From Bombyx mori (lineage: Eukaryota > Arthropoda > Insecta > Lepidoptera > Bombycidae), in NCBI RefSeq assembly GCF_030269925.1, contig NC_085119.1, positions 15,721,001-15,785,000 of the forward strand: a stretch of DNA of 64,000 nt, given 5' to 3'. This document shows, in pieces, positions 21,642 through 32,297 of the stretch. Below the pieces are notes generated by a model that ran no database searches, was not told the origin of the DNA, and was given only the letters and a program-made list of their open reading frames with translations. Within the stretch, counting starts at the first letter, position 1, and each line of letters starts with the position of its first letter. Both the position numbers and the translations under genes were made by a program.

Positions 21642-21824
21642 CACAGTGACATTTATTTGTTAAATGACAACTTTTTTTTACGTATTCACTGATTGTGTAG
21701 CGTATTGCAAGTACCAACTTTTGGGTGTCAGATGTATAAATTAAACAGACTACCTTTATTCGCTCTGTGATTCAATCTGCCAATTTTACATTGATACGTC
21801 TTATTCAACTACTCTTTCTCGACT
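21642..21824 (+). repeat. Long direct repeat, right copy
   Basis: This is the second copy of 21219-21414, starting at the 5' end of the LINE fragment. It has a few small deletions near its T-run. Confidence 0.85.
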
Positions 21825-21848
21825 GACTGAAATTGGTAGACTGAAAGC

Positions 21849-22340
21849 TTGTGGTAGGACCTCTTGTGAGTCCGCACGGGTAGATACCACCACCCTGCCT
21901 ATTCTGCAGTGAAGCAGTAATGCGTTTCGGTTTGAAGAGGAGAGCAGTCGTTGTAACTATACTGAGACCTAACAACTCATATCTCAAGGTGGGTGGCAGC
22001 CTTTACGTTGTAGACGTCTATGAGCTCCGGTAACTGTTTACTCTTGGTAGGACCACTTGTGAGTCCGCGGGGGTAAGTACCGCCACCCCGCCTATTTTTG
22101 CCGTGAAGCAGTAATGCGTTTCGGTACGAAGGGTGAGGCAGCCGTTGTAACTATACTTGAGACCTTAGAACTTATATTATCTCAAGGTGGGTGGCGCATT
22201 TACGTTGTAGATGTCTATGGGCTCCAATAATCATTTAACACCAGGTGGGCTGTGAGCTCATCCACCCATCTAAGTAATAAATAAATAAATAAGCAACCAC
22301 TTAACACCAGGTGGGTCGTGAGCCCCTCTCGACTTTGCCA
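21849..22340 (+). repeat. Bm1 SINE interrupted by another Bm1
   Basis: The outer copy runs from GTGGTAGGACCTC to CTCCGGTAAC (about 22034). It resumes at about 22293 with GCAACCACTTAACACC and ends near 22340. Confidence 0.88.
22041..22291 (+). repeat. Inner Bm1 SINE
   Basis: This 5'-truncated copy begins CTCTTGGTAGGACC and ends with an AATA-repeat tail (AATAAATAAATAAAT). It was inserted in the same orientation into an older Bm1, just before the CCACTTAACACC motif. Confidence 0.9.
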
Positions 22341-23265
22341 TAAACAAAAAAAAAATTGTTGATTCATAATTAAAATGCTCTTCGAGAGAGCTCACTGTTA
22401 ATCAGCGCAAAACCAAATTTAATAATTTATCGACATATCCAAACCTTATTTTACCAAACGCTCGATAAAATGGACGCCAAACAAAAAACACCATTTGTTA
22501 CATGAAAAATTTCATATCTGCGTCCGCCGTTGCGTTATAGAAGGGGCTTCTGTTAGTAATCGGCGTCGATTATTAGTACCTGATATCGGAAATCTGTCGC
22601 GTCCGCAACATGACGCGTTTTAAAATCGAGACACATTCGATAGGGGCTGTCCATATATACATAAATATAGGATTTAATTATTACTAACATTTCTAATTAT
22701 TGTAAAACATTTCTGAACAAGCGAAAGGATTCTGAACGCATGCTATGTGAAAGGGACGGATGTAGCTCTATCTCTCTCTCTCGCACGACGCCGCCATTAT
22801 GAGTAAGATGTGTTTAATGTGCTCTATAAGAAATTAAATAAAAAGTATAGTTAAACCCAAGAAATAGTGATTTCATTTAGACCCACACCTACATAAATAT
22901 AAAGAACATTTTAATTAATCAATATCGATGATCCTTTGGATGATGCTGCGCGCTACGATAAATATGGACTCTATTTATCATGCAAGGACAAGAAGGGGCT
23001 GGCAGACATATCGTAAAAGGAAAGTGTTATGACCTTAATGTGTCTCAAGCACCGGCACGTCATAGATAGTTCATATGTAAGGGATATATTTTACGGACAT
23101 TAGATCTCACTGTAAATTTTTAGCTCAGCATGCAGAAAGACAAGAAGTTTCTCTTAATTATGTATAAATAAACATAATGTTGATTCACCAACTTGTAATT
23201 AAAACACATACAAAAAGTCATATGTCCACAAAACTTTGTTACAAAAGCCTTAAGGTCGCTTTTTT
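22341..23265. other. Non-repeat DNA, no gene recognised
   Basis: It includes a CpG-richer patch (about 22490-22660) and a short CT microsatellite (about 22770-22785). No recognisable coding frame was seen. Confidence 0.45.
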
Positions 23266-23464
23266 TTTCTACCGATGCTGATAGCCTTGAGAGGCTATTT
23301 CAGCTTCTCCTTGACGTGTAGGTGAGCTCACGGGGCTCAAACCAGTAGTGTTGCTAACACTGGCCCTAGTAAGAGCAGCGCTTCGCCGAATCTACCACCG
23401 GATCGGAAACGCGACCCACTAAGAAGATCCGGCAAGAAACTCAGTGGGCTCTGTCTATGGGGTA
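23266..23464 (-). mobile_element. Jockey-type LINE 3' end
   Basis: Matches the 3' untranslated family from GCCCACTGAGTTTC to GGCTATCAGCATCGGTAG (minus strand). It is truncated on its 5' side at about 23464. Confidence 0.85.
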
Positions 23465-24439
23465 AGGTCGCATTAACATTCGCTTGCACAATCCCGCCGA
23501 TGTACTGATTATCATCATGAACTCTCTACGCAAAAATGGTAGTGTATAAACGCCCTAATCTGAGGCGCGTGCCCTCCAAAGGATATGAAATCGGGCCCTG
23601 ATTAAATTTGAAACCATAAAAAGTCATGAGCGCCTAAACGGAGGTCGCTATCGCATGCCCAAACAATATTTAATATTTTAGCGCTGCGCAAAACAAAAGC
23701 CTGCCAACTTTAGTGTTTAAGTTATTTTTAGGCGTTTTGTATTAGGAATAAAATGACGTTGCACTTTTATAAACAGTCATGTATCGAGTTTTATAATAAA
23801 AGTAAATAAATATAATATGAGCCCATGAGGAGAATTCACACGCCTGCCTATTTTGGCCGTAAAGCAATAATGCATTTTGCATGCTGTTTGAAAGGCGAGC
23901 GAGTTGTATTAAAATAAAAATTGATTTATTCAGTTTATATCTTAATTAATACGACATTTAGCAACAAGCAACTGTTGTACAACAGAATCAGAGTAGATGG
24001 TCTTCTAAAGTCTTTACCAACTCAAAGTATGAAGCCTTTAAATTTTTTTTTTTTCAGAATTTATCTCTCTAGTCAGTCGTAGGCTACTGAGGGATCAAAT
24101 GTTTTTATATAAAATAATAAATGATGAGATTGATTCGAGCTGTCTTTTTTCCAAAATTTCATTTAAATGTAGTCGTATTTCCGCGCGTTCTAAACAGACC
24201 TTCCACATGTCCACGGCTCGAACGAAATATGCTTCTAACTCTTTTGTCCGTAGATCTTGTAGGTTTTAGCATACTAAGTTCTCTAATGCTGACATATTTT
24301 GCTTGTCACTTGTAGCATATAGAAAAGCTATTTTGGAATATTTATAAGGTGATTTAGCCCGATGAGTATTACTTAGTTTTATAGTGTAAGTTGATGTACA
24401 TAATAATATGTGAGTATTGTGTTACTTTTGTTTTTTGTG
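23465..24439. other. AT-rich DNA with one Bm1 scrap
   Basis: Apart from a short diverged Bm1 fragment (about 23836-23912, plus strand, CACGCCTGCCTATTTTGG), nothing was recognised. A 64-codon frame at 24121-24315 has a real ATG but no known family. Confidence 0.4.
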
Positions 24440-24911
24440 TAGGGGAAAGTGGGGGAAACGCGAACGCTGGGTAATGCCGAATTCAATGGTTCTAATATGT
24501 TAGAAAGATATATCCTAATTTTATTTGCCGCCATTTCGGAGATCACGCCACCACTGATGCCAGTCAATAACACGGGAGACGCGGACGCACGTACTTAAAA
24601 AGGTATGCATTTTTCAATATTTTGTATGTTTTAGATGTAATTTTTTGGTAAAGCCAAGTTGATGTAACTTTATGTCTATCTACAATAATAATTCAGCTTT
24701 TACATAGTGGAATAATCACATATTACTCAGCTAAATGATAATGATTTAGTAGGCAAAATAAATTTAACCAAAATTGTTTTTTGACCTTTAATTATTTTCG
24801 ATTCCGCGGGGTAAAGACGAACACTCCATGTCGGGCAATCTCGAACATTCGCCGTTACCCCACTCCCGTTTGTTAGTAGACCGTTTAACTTTTTTTTAAA
24901 TATTATTACAG

Positions 24912-25469
24912 ATGCCTTGTACTTACAAAAGAAAGACCGAACTGAAGTATAGTTTAGAAGATCTCAAAAAGGCTATAGACGATGTTAAAACCAAAAACTC
25001 TCCCTGCGTAAAGCAGCAGAAACATATAATGTTCCAAAAACCACAAATTTTGACCATCTAATGAAAGAAGTGTTAATACAGCCTTTGTTGGATGAAAACC
25101 TTTATTTACAGACGATCAGGAAACGTAAGAAATCAAGAAGAAAACGGAAAGATGGCAAAAAAGGAACCCAAATAAAAAGACTGAAATGTAATGAGAGAAC
25201 ACCTTCAAACAAGAAGTATGAAATATTATTAAATAATTTGAACAATATAAAAAAAGACTTTAGTGACTCTAGTCAAAATACGAAAAAAAAGAAAAAGGCA
25301 AAAAAGAAAATAAAGACTACTTTTGTATTTTTTGTAGAGATAAATTAAATATATTGATCCTCCCGTTGAAGACTAGATTGTGTGCTATGTGTGCAAAAAA
25401 TGGGCTCACGAGAGTTGTACTGACGGACAGTCAATATCGTTGGGTTTTAAATGTGACCTATGTCGTTAA
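24912..25469 (+). pseudogene. pogo-type transposase remnant: DNA-binding head joined to Cys-rich tail
   Basis: A frame opens with ATG at 24912 directly after a splice-acceptor-like TTATTACAG. The first ~45 residues read as a psq/CENP-B-type helix-turn-helix (MPCTYKRKTELKYSLEDLKKA, then SLRKAAETYNVPKTT after a frameshift near 25000). The sequence then jumps to the C-terminal part of such proteins: LIQPLLDENL, and a long Lys-rich stretch (about 25115-25315). A broken PHD-like finger follows with C-x2-C, C-x2-C, H-x2-C and C-x2-C, split by a second frameshift and a TAG where Trp is expected. The DDE catalytic core is missing entirely. It cannot encode a working transposase. The psq and finger assignments are from memory of the family. 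Confidence 0.75.
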
Positions 25470-25500
25470 TAATGTTGGTTCGTAATCAAGTGCCAACCAA

Positions 25501-25619
25501 GGCAGCGGCTTGGCTCTGCCCCTGGCATTGCTGACGTCCATGAGCGACGGTGACCACTTACCATCAGGTGGGCCGTATGCTCGTCTGCCTACAAAGGCAA
25601 TAAAAAAAAAAAAAAAAAA
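25501..25619 (+). repeat. GGCAGCGGCTT-type SINE inside the pogo element
   Basis: An intact copy with an 18-base A-tail lies just after the transposase remnant. It inserted after the pogo element. Confidence 0.92.
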
Positions 25620-25853
25620 CCCCACTTGGTGTTCGTATTTACCCGACTAATGTCGGGCAAAGCCGAACACTAAGGGTTTTGTTTTTCTTTCATATTGTTG
25701 CAGTTTATTAAAAAAATATAAATGATGATTAGTGAATAAGTTAGACAGATAAGTAAACTTTATAATAAAAAATAAATAAAAAATCTGTGATTAAATTCCA
25801 TTGTTTTATTTAAGTTTTCCCTTAGGTGTTCGTATATCCCCCACTTTCCCCTA

Positions 25854-26109
25854 AACTTAAATTTCTCTTCTCTGTTCATTTTCTACTTATATGTGATTTT
25901 TATGGTGGAAACATGTTTCGTTATTGCTATAGTTATTTTTTTAAATATTTTAAGTTGGTATTGTACTGTTGGTTTCCCAAATAAATAAATACACACATAC
26001 ATACGCTGACAAAAATGGTGGGAAGAATCGCCTCTCAAATTCGCGACTTTACTGTTAAGAATACTAATGAAATCGTCTACTGAACTAAAGTACTAAATTA
26101 AACAGTAGT
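25854..26109. other. AT-rich spacer
   Basis: Nothing was recognised. Confidence 0.4.
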
Positions 26110-26372
26110 GCCGTCTGGTGTAGTGGTAAGTGACATGGTCACTACATAAGGGGTCGCGGGTTCGAATCCCGCTAATTGAAGATATTTGTATGATAAATAT
26201 AAATGTCTTTTCCAGGTTTATGGATGTATATTAAATATATGTGTGTGTATAATAAAAATCTTACATTTATTTCCGTTATCTGGTACCTGTAACACAAGTT
26301 CTTTACGAACTTATCACTGGACCAGTTAACGTGGCGTGGTTGTTAGTAAATATTTATTTATTCTTTATTTAT
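26110..26372 (+). repeat. tRNA-derived SINE (second family), full length
   Basis: The head reads as a decayed tRNA with box A TGGTGTAGTGGTAAG and box B GGGTTCGAATCCC, which are internal RNA polymerase III promoter elements. A conserved body follows (TTTCCGTTATCTGG, AACACAAGTTC), ending in an ATTT-rich tail. It is not a functional tRNA gene, since no CCA-side acceptor stem follows. Confidence 0.88.
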
Positions 26373-27874
26373 CTACTAAACTAAAAAAAAATACAACAAA
26401 AAGTACATGACATAGTTTCGTAATAATTTACTCCGTAAATTTCAATTCGCAGGTCGTAATTCATCGTATACTATTCACATTGTTCAAAAACGAAGCAAAA
26501 TTGCAGGCCGGGCCGGGCCGCGCAACCTCGTGACGTCATGTTGGCAAATGGAAAATAATTTATCGCCTAGACTCAACACAGACTTTGCATTTACTGGTTC
26601 TGCAGTACGCCAGTCCGAATAGGCGCCACTGAATTTCTAATAGGCATCCTTATTCAGCCGAAGACAGAATTGAATGTGATTGTGTACTCACTTAAAACCC
26701 TTACGAAAAGTAAGAGGTACTATAACTTCAATTTAAGAAGATCCTATCATACTGCAGAATCCATTACGAGAGCCGTTTTACAACGTCTACTAGTAATAGT
26801 AATTAATTTTATTTGCTTATTTAATATGCGTTCAGATTTAGGGTTTTAATTTTTATTTTGCATCCATTTTTTTTTCTTTCACAGGTGTTGCTGTTTTCGG
26901 CTAAGTTTTTAATACTCTATTAGAAACAGAGCTCGCAGTGTGCTTCAGTCGACGGCTCATCGAATTTCCTTCAAATATCTTATTGTGGTCGCCGCTAATT
27001 ACACTCCTGACCCCAACTCACGCAGCAACCAGTCATCGTAGACCCCCTACACACCCGATCTGTTTACATTATTGTTAGACGCGACTAACTGCAGCGTTGG
27101 GATCAGGTGTTACGCAGAATGAAAAAGAAAAACATCCGCTAAAAAACTGCATCACACGACTATAATTCAATAAATCAAATAATTCAATAAATCAAACATA
27201 TACCAATCTATACACAATAACAGCGACTCTCGGACTCTCGATTCACTGGTGGAAGTTATTTCCCTTGCGTTAATACTGATAGAAGACATTGCAATTCCCC
27301 ATTGGTAGTTACCTCTAACCTAGCTGTTTCTACTGCAAAGTCTGCATTGCCATGTCCTATATCTGTGATGATGACACAATACATTGCCCTACCAGTAAAA
27401 TTTGTGAAAAATACTAAAAAAGACCAAGTGTATTTCAGCTGTTCTATTCAGAATAATTCTTGTCTGAAAGCAGCATTATACATTAAATTATAATGCATCA
27501 GAAATAGCAAGTCCGAGAATCGTCTAGAATACGTCTTGAGGCATTAGGAATGCGTCGGACGCGGTCTATAAATAGAAAGGAGAATTGCTGTTAAGATGTA
27601 CCGCGTTCCGAGCTGAATCTTTGAGTTTGAGGTTTTGAATTGTTGTAAGCGCAATCATAGATTCATTCAACTGCTGAGGATGAGCATTCAGCTGAGGATT
27701 ACTCATAAATCAGTCTATCTTCGTAAGTGGCATTCTTCATTTTAAGTGGGCACTAAATTAAAATATCGTTTATCAATAATGTTACATTTAAAGATTCAGT
27801 CTAGTTTAGTAAAAACTTTGGCAATGCCTCTTCTTATGTCATGTGAGGGAGTAGAACTAAAACAACGGATTAAC
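26373..27874. other. Mostly non-repeat DNA, no gene recognised
   Basis: A GC-rich patch lies at about 26490-26530 and pyrimidine-rich DNA follows. A 63-codon frame at 27302-27493 has no recognisable family. This is one of the longer segments without identified transposons. Confidence 0.45.
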
Positions 27875-28133
27875 GGCCGTCTGGTGTAGTGGTAAGCAAC
27901 ATGGTCACTACACAATGGGGTCGTGGGTTCGAATCCCGCCAAGAAAAGATATTTGTATAATAATAAATATAAAATGTATTTTCCAGGGTTATGGATGTAT
28001 GTTAAATATATGTATATGTATAATAAAAATCTTACATTTATTTCCGTTATCTGGTACCTGTAACACAAGTTCTTTACGAACTTAGCACGGGACCAGTTAA
28101 TGTGGCGTGATTGTTAGTAAATATTTATTATTA
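27875..28133 (+). repeat. tRNA-derived SINE (second family), full length
   Basis: Box A (TGGTGTAGTGGTAAGC) and box B (GGGTTCGAATCCC) are intact. It is about 90% like the copy at 26110 and ends in TATTTATTATTA. Confidence 0.9.
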
Positions 28134-28415
28134 TAATTTACTGATTTTATAACCAGGAATTTGGGTTAGTAGATACAGCTTTCGTTCAGGATACAGCTGA
28201 GCAACGAAAGGATATGGTGTTATTGCAAAGAAAATAATATGTTTTACATTACATAATATAATATATTTAGACACTATTTTATAATTATACATTTAACCAA
28301 AAATGTATCTAGTATTCGCGGTAGCCACATTAGCTGTTTAAAAAAATGCAAAACTGTATAATGGAGCAAAATCAAATGGCTACAAGAAAACTTAGTAGTA
28401 ACGTGCCTCGAGATC
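28134..28415. other. AT-rich spacer
   Basis: Nothing was recognised. Confidence 0.4.
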
Positions 28416-28529
28416 TTTTTTTTTATTGCCATTGTAGGCAGACGAGAATACGGCCCACCTGATGGTAAGTGGTCACCGTCGCTCATGGACGTCAGCAATG
28501 CCAGGGGCAGAGCCAAGCCGCTGCCTACC
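28416..28529 (-). repeat. GGCAGCGGCTT-type SINE
   Basis: The complement runs from a poly(T) to GCCGCTGCCTACC. Leftward frames of 75-107 codons overlap it and are not genes. Confidence 0.92.
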
Positions 28530-29464
28530 GTTAAGTACTCTGCTGTAGATTGACCGAAATGGATATTGTGCATACACCCAAGGTATATTTTTCTCAAAAT
28601 GTGAAATGTCTAGAAACAGGTGACAGTATGAAAGAGAGTTAAAATATAAAATAAATTCTATTCTAAAATCTAAATTACGACAGGACTTCATCATCATCAA
28701 CTAACATTAACTTCAGCAGATAATTAATTCTCTACTACTGAGCTCAGATGTTACCTGACCTACGTCACCAGTTTTTGGATTTTCTGAAACGCTTTTTCAC
28801 CACAAGCCTTCAAGGTCATTCACAAGCAATGGTCAAACTCAATTTTTTTATCAGACGTTTATTATTAAAACGCCTACAGCAATAATTTCATATAATCCTT
28901 CATAATATCAATTCCACGTTCGATTGATCTGAAAGCTTTTTAATTTAAGTAAGTCCTTATTTTTTTCATCCAAGCGCCTGCGGTAAAAAATATTAGGTCC
29001 TGAAAAATGGAAACGGGTCACTACACTCCATTAAGCGAGTGGAAATCGATAAAACAGGTACGTGAAGGTAAAGCTTTCACAGTGTAGCTTAATTGAACAG
29101 AATGAGGAATGAAAGGAATTTAAATTGTACAGCTTAAAGCGGTAACCTAGTTATATATGAATTTATGCTTAAATGTTTTCCTGGTATTAAAAGACTACTT
29201 AATGCTATTGTCATCGCAGCAGAAATGCCAAACATCTATGTAGGCTAAGAGGTATAAGCATTAGCTTATGTAAGGTCCGGACCCATGACGTGATAATGTT
29301 GGAAATTTTTAACGCGATAGTACTAAAACAAGTTAGATAATTTGTATTCCAGTACATTTCCCACTACGCGTAACGCAACAACAATAATAAACTGAACGGA
29401 AAGGTGGCATGCAGCTGAAAATTATTGTTGTATTCTATTGCGGAAATTTTAATTGACTGAAACA
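28530..29464. other. AT-rich DNA, nothing recognised
   Basis: No gene or known repeat was seen. Confidence 0.45.
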
Positions 29465-29605
29465 ACAAGATTGATGTGGTCCAAGCTTATACATATTTTG
29501 GGGCTTTCATCTCAAAAACTTGGCGGATGCATGGACGAAATTAAAAGGCGTATCGCTAACACGAGGTGGGGATGGACGAAAAAAGATTTATATCCAGTCA
29601 AAAAG
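29465..29605 (+). pseudogene. LINE reverse-transcriptase C-terminal fragment (RTE/CR1-like)
   Basis: Two frames together read IDVVQAYTYFGAFISK and then GGCMDEIKRRIANTRWGWTK. This matches the YLGA...EIxRRI segment after the polymerase domain of RTE-like LINEs. A frameshift near 29520 separates the halves. The fragment is too short to place in a family. Confidence 0.55.
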
Positions 29606-29650
29606 TATTATATTAGGAATGGTCGATTTTTTATGACTCCAAACTTTTTT

Positions 29651-29670
29651 TGTTGTTGTTGTTGTTGTTA
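29651..29670 (+). repeat. GTT microsatellite
   Basis: Six tandem GTT units follow a T-run. Confidence 0.9.
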
Positions 29671-29765
29671 GATTGGCAGAATCCATGGCATCCATTTTTC
29701 CACGGAGTTTGAGTGGCATCTGTTATTTATATTAAATACACAGCTGTTTATATCATATCAAACAT

Positions 29766-30383
29766 GTGACCGCTCGACTGGTCCCAAAAGACCTAAATTT
29801 TCTCCAAAACCTCAATCGCATAAAAGTCGCTGAGGACATTCTAGCTTGGGTCAATTTCAACGGGACATTAATGAAATGCATTGTCGCTGGCGATGAGACA
29901 GGGGACGACGTAGTTGACATGCATACTGGTCAACAAGTTTTAGAGCGATGCCTCTCAACTGAAGAGAAACTGGAAAAACCAGACTAAATTCGATCAAAAG
30001 TCAAAGTCACATTGAATGTTTTCTTTGATTATCGCGATGATCTGCTTTCGGAATTTTTGCCGGAAGGTCAAAGGTTAAATAAAAAATAATATTTGAGTCT
30101 TATGCGGCGGGTAGGAGAATAAATTGAACGAAAAAGAACAGATGAAAGAACATTCTTGGATTTTACACCACGGTCATACGCCTTCGCACAAAGTCATCAT
30201 TGTGAATGAACTTTTTACTGAGGTCTCTACTAATACCATTGAAACACCATCAGATATGACTCAAGCCAGTTTTTTTCTGTTCTAAACTCAAATTTCCACT
30301 TCGTGGCATACGTTTTAATTCGGTAGAAGACATAAAGAGGAATTCGCACCGAGATGTGAACATAATTCCAGAAAAACATTAAA
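29766..30383 (+). pseudogene. Dead mariner transposase (D,D34D type)
   Basis: The region reads as the middle and end of a mariner transposase: TARLVPKDLNFLQNLNRIKV, then MKCIVAGDET at the first catalytic Asp. Next come SKVKVTLNVFFDYR and SEFLPEGQ, with WILHHGHTPSH where HHDNAPSH is expected, and SFFLFSKLKF read through a stop. The N-terminal helix-turn-helix part is missing. There are at least three stops (for example 29985, 30087) and frameshifts. The second catalytic Asp is Gly and the third Asp position is damaged (SDMTQASFF). It is old, unlike the D,D37D copies elsewhere. No terminal repeats were found. Confidence 0.82.
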
Positions 30384-30710
30384 TTTTTTTTTGTAGATTG
30401 GATTATTCATAGGCTTAAGTGTGTATATGTTTTGAAGGAGCATAATTTGATTCTAATAAAGTAATTTAGGAAGGATCCGACTGATCCATGATCACGACAT
30501 TATGTTATTGATATTTTCATTAATTTAATTATAGCATTAGGAAATAAAATCTTATAGACACCTTGGTCTAGGTCTTCGTTTCTCAATATGTATATTTGGG
30601 TCGTGACTGGACTATTGCTTAGCTCTAGCACTAAGGACAGGCTTAGGGATCCGTATTCGTTTAACTCGTCAAAGAGTTGGACGTGATACCAACCTATATC
30701 TCAGCCCGCT

Positions 30711-30762
30711 GAGTTTCTCACCGAATCTTCTCAGCGGGTCGCAATTCGACCCGGTATATACT
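30711..30762 (+). repeat. Jockey-type LINE 3'-end scrap
   Basis: About 50 bases (GCCCGCTGAGTTTCTC, GAATCTTCTCAGCGGGTCGC) match the LINE 3' untranslated region in plus orientation. Confidence 0.7.
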
Positions 30763-32271
30763 GAGTATAAACATGATGATAATAAGTTTTAGTACCATAT
30801 ATGTGCATATTTGTAAGTACTACGATCTATGCATCTAATGTTTCAGCTAACTTGAAATACAAATACAACTAAAAATTTCTATAAATATGTAAATGCATAT
30901 GTGTGTGTCGATGTGTACAAACCAACCCAAAGTTTTTAAATCCGAAACATTTACTCGACGCTATGAATAACGTATAGTGCGAATCCGATGTTAAGCCAGG
31001 ATGATGGTGCTCAGAATGAAAAAACTACCGGATCACTCGAAATTCGGATCGCGCGGAGCTTTTGAAAGCTTCCGCAAAAAAATTGTGGTTTTGCAAGATC
31101 AAACATTGTTGTTAATATCCCAGACTATCTTTTATTTATTTCGTAATGCATTAATCTAAGCGGTTTTGTTTAAATCGATTTGCATTTTTTATCGATGCCT
31201 ATCGATCTCGTACGACAATAATCAGTCTTTCACAACCCAATTAATGTATTTAAAAAAAATACTTTTCCATAAATCCTTGGACCGAATTTACCATGTGTCA
31301 TATGTATATCCAAAGCAGTTGACGCGATTGAGTGAGCACACAGGTATGCGGGCCTTATCTCTGGTTAAACTAAAAGTACCTTGCCAGATAACAATAACTG
31401 TACATGCAATATGGAACCTTTGGATAGCAAATAATAATTCAAAGGTCCGTCATCGAAGAGACGGACAGTTCGCAATTAAACACATTCAAGTACAGTTCCA
31501 GTATTCCCGAGACATATATCACTATGATATTATCCGGTTGCTGAAATAATGCGTTCGCATTGAGCGAACGGTATACTTCGGGAATATTCTAGAATATGGG
31601 ATTCAAAATATTCATTGGCCTCACTAGTGAATTACCAAGAAATTTTCATCATTATGCTAACTTAAAAGAAATCGTGTCAATTTGTACGAAATTCTATTCG
31701 ATAGGATCGTATTCACAAACGAACAGAACCGGGTAGAATATAATATTACTAATTAAAATTGATTCTAATAATATCCTCCTCCCTGTGTCGATATCCCTCA
31801 ATGCTGAGGGTGGTGGCCTCATGAGGCATTGAGGAAAATACACATGGTGGGGTCCCGCGTCTTTCTACGGCAGTGCTTTTGGAAGATCCTTAGTTCTTCG
31901 AGACCGCTGAACTAATATGATTCTAATATATTCTACTGATTCTAATATACGTACCGTATAACATGCGACAATTTTAAGATTCTTTCAATAAATTGAATGC
32001 GTCGTATATTGGTTAGCATCACAGGTGAGCTGGGATCGGTACCTATAAAATTTGATACCCGGGATCTGAGTATACTTATTCTTATTTCATATTTCCGTAC
32101 CTATAATAAAACAAATCGTTTTAACATATACAAAACAAATTAGCTCGAGACCCCGAGGAAAATAATACACACGATTACTGTTATTATACTAACTAATAGG
32201 TAGTAAAAAGATGGTTAGGAAGTCTTTATTGTCGATAAGCGCCTGCAACAGATTATTAAGAGTCCAACCTG

Positions 32272-32297
32272 TCTGTGATTTTAGAAAAAATCACAGA
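32272..32297. other. Perfect 11-bp stem-loop with 4-base loop
   Basis: TCTGTGATTTT (32272-32282) and AAAATCACAGA (32287-32297) pair perfectly around AGAA. Not in a known repeat. Confidence 0.75.

Larger units (their letters stand above)
24440..25853 (+). mobile_element. pogo-type DNA transposon, internally deleted
   Basis: Both ends carry the inverted repeat GGGGAAAGTGGGGGA, with CGAAC motifs just inside and TA on each side (24440-24441 and 25852-25853). That is the Tc1/mariner/pogo insertion signature. Further copies of an AACACT/CGAAC motif occur below each end (about 24817-24845 and 25640-25680). Inside lie the start and end of a transposase gene but no catalytic domain. A SINE has inserted at 25501-25619. 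Length is 1.4 kb, against roughly 2-3 kb for complete pogo/Tigger elements. Confidence 0.88.

Noticed and set aside
21466..21717. Leftward 83-codon frame with GHRPRRTHR motif
   Set aside because: It is the end of LINE coding tail and 3' untranslated region plus flank, read in a chance frame.
26110..26185. Possible tRNA gene
   Set aside because: Boxes A and B are present, but the sequence continues into a SINE body without a closing acceptor stem.
31166..31549. 127-codon forward frame
   Set aside because: Starts with TTG, resembles no family, and its composition fits AT-rich chance.
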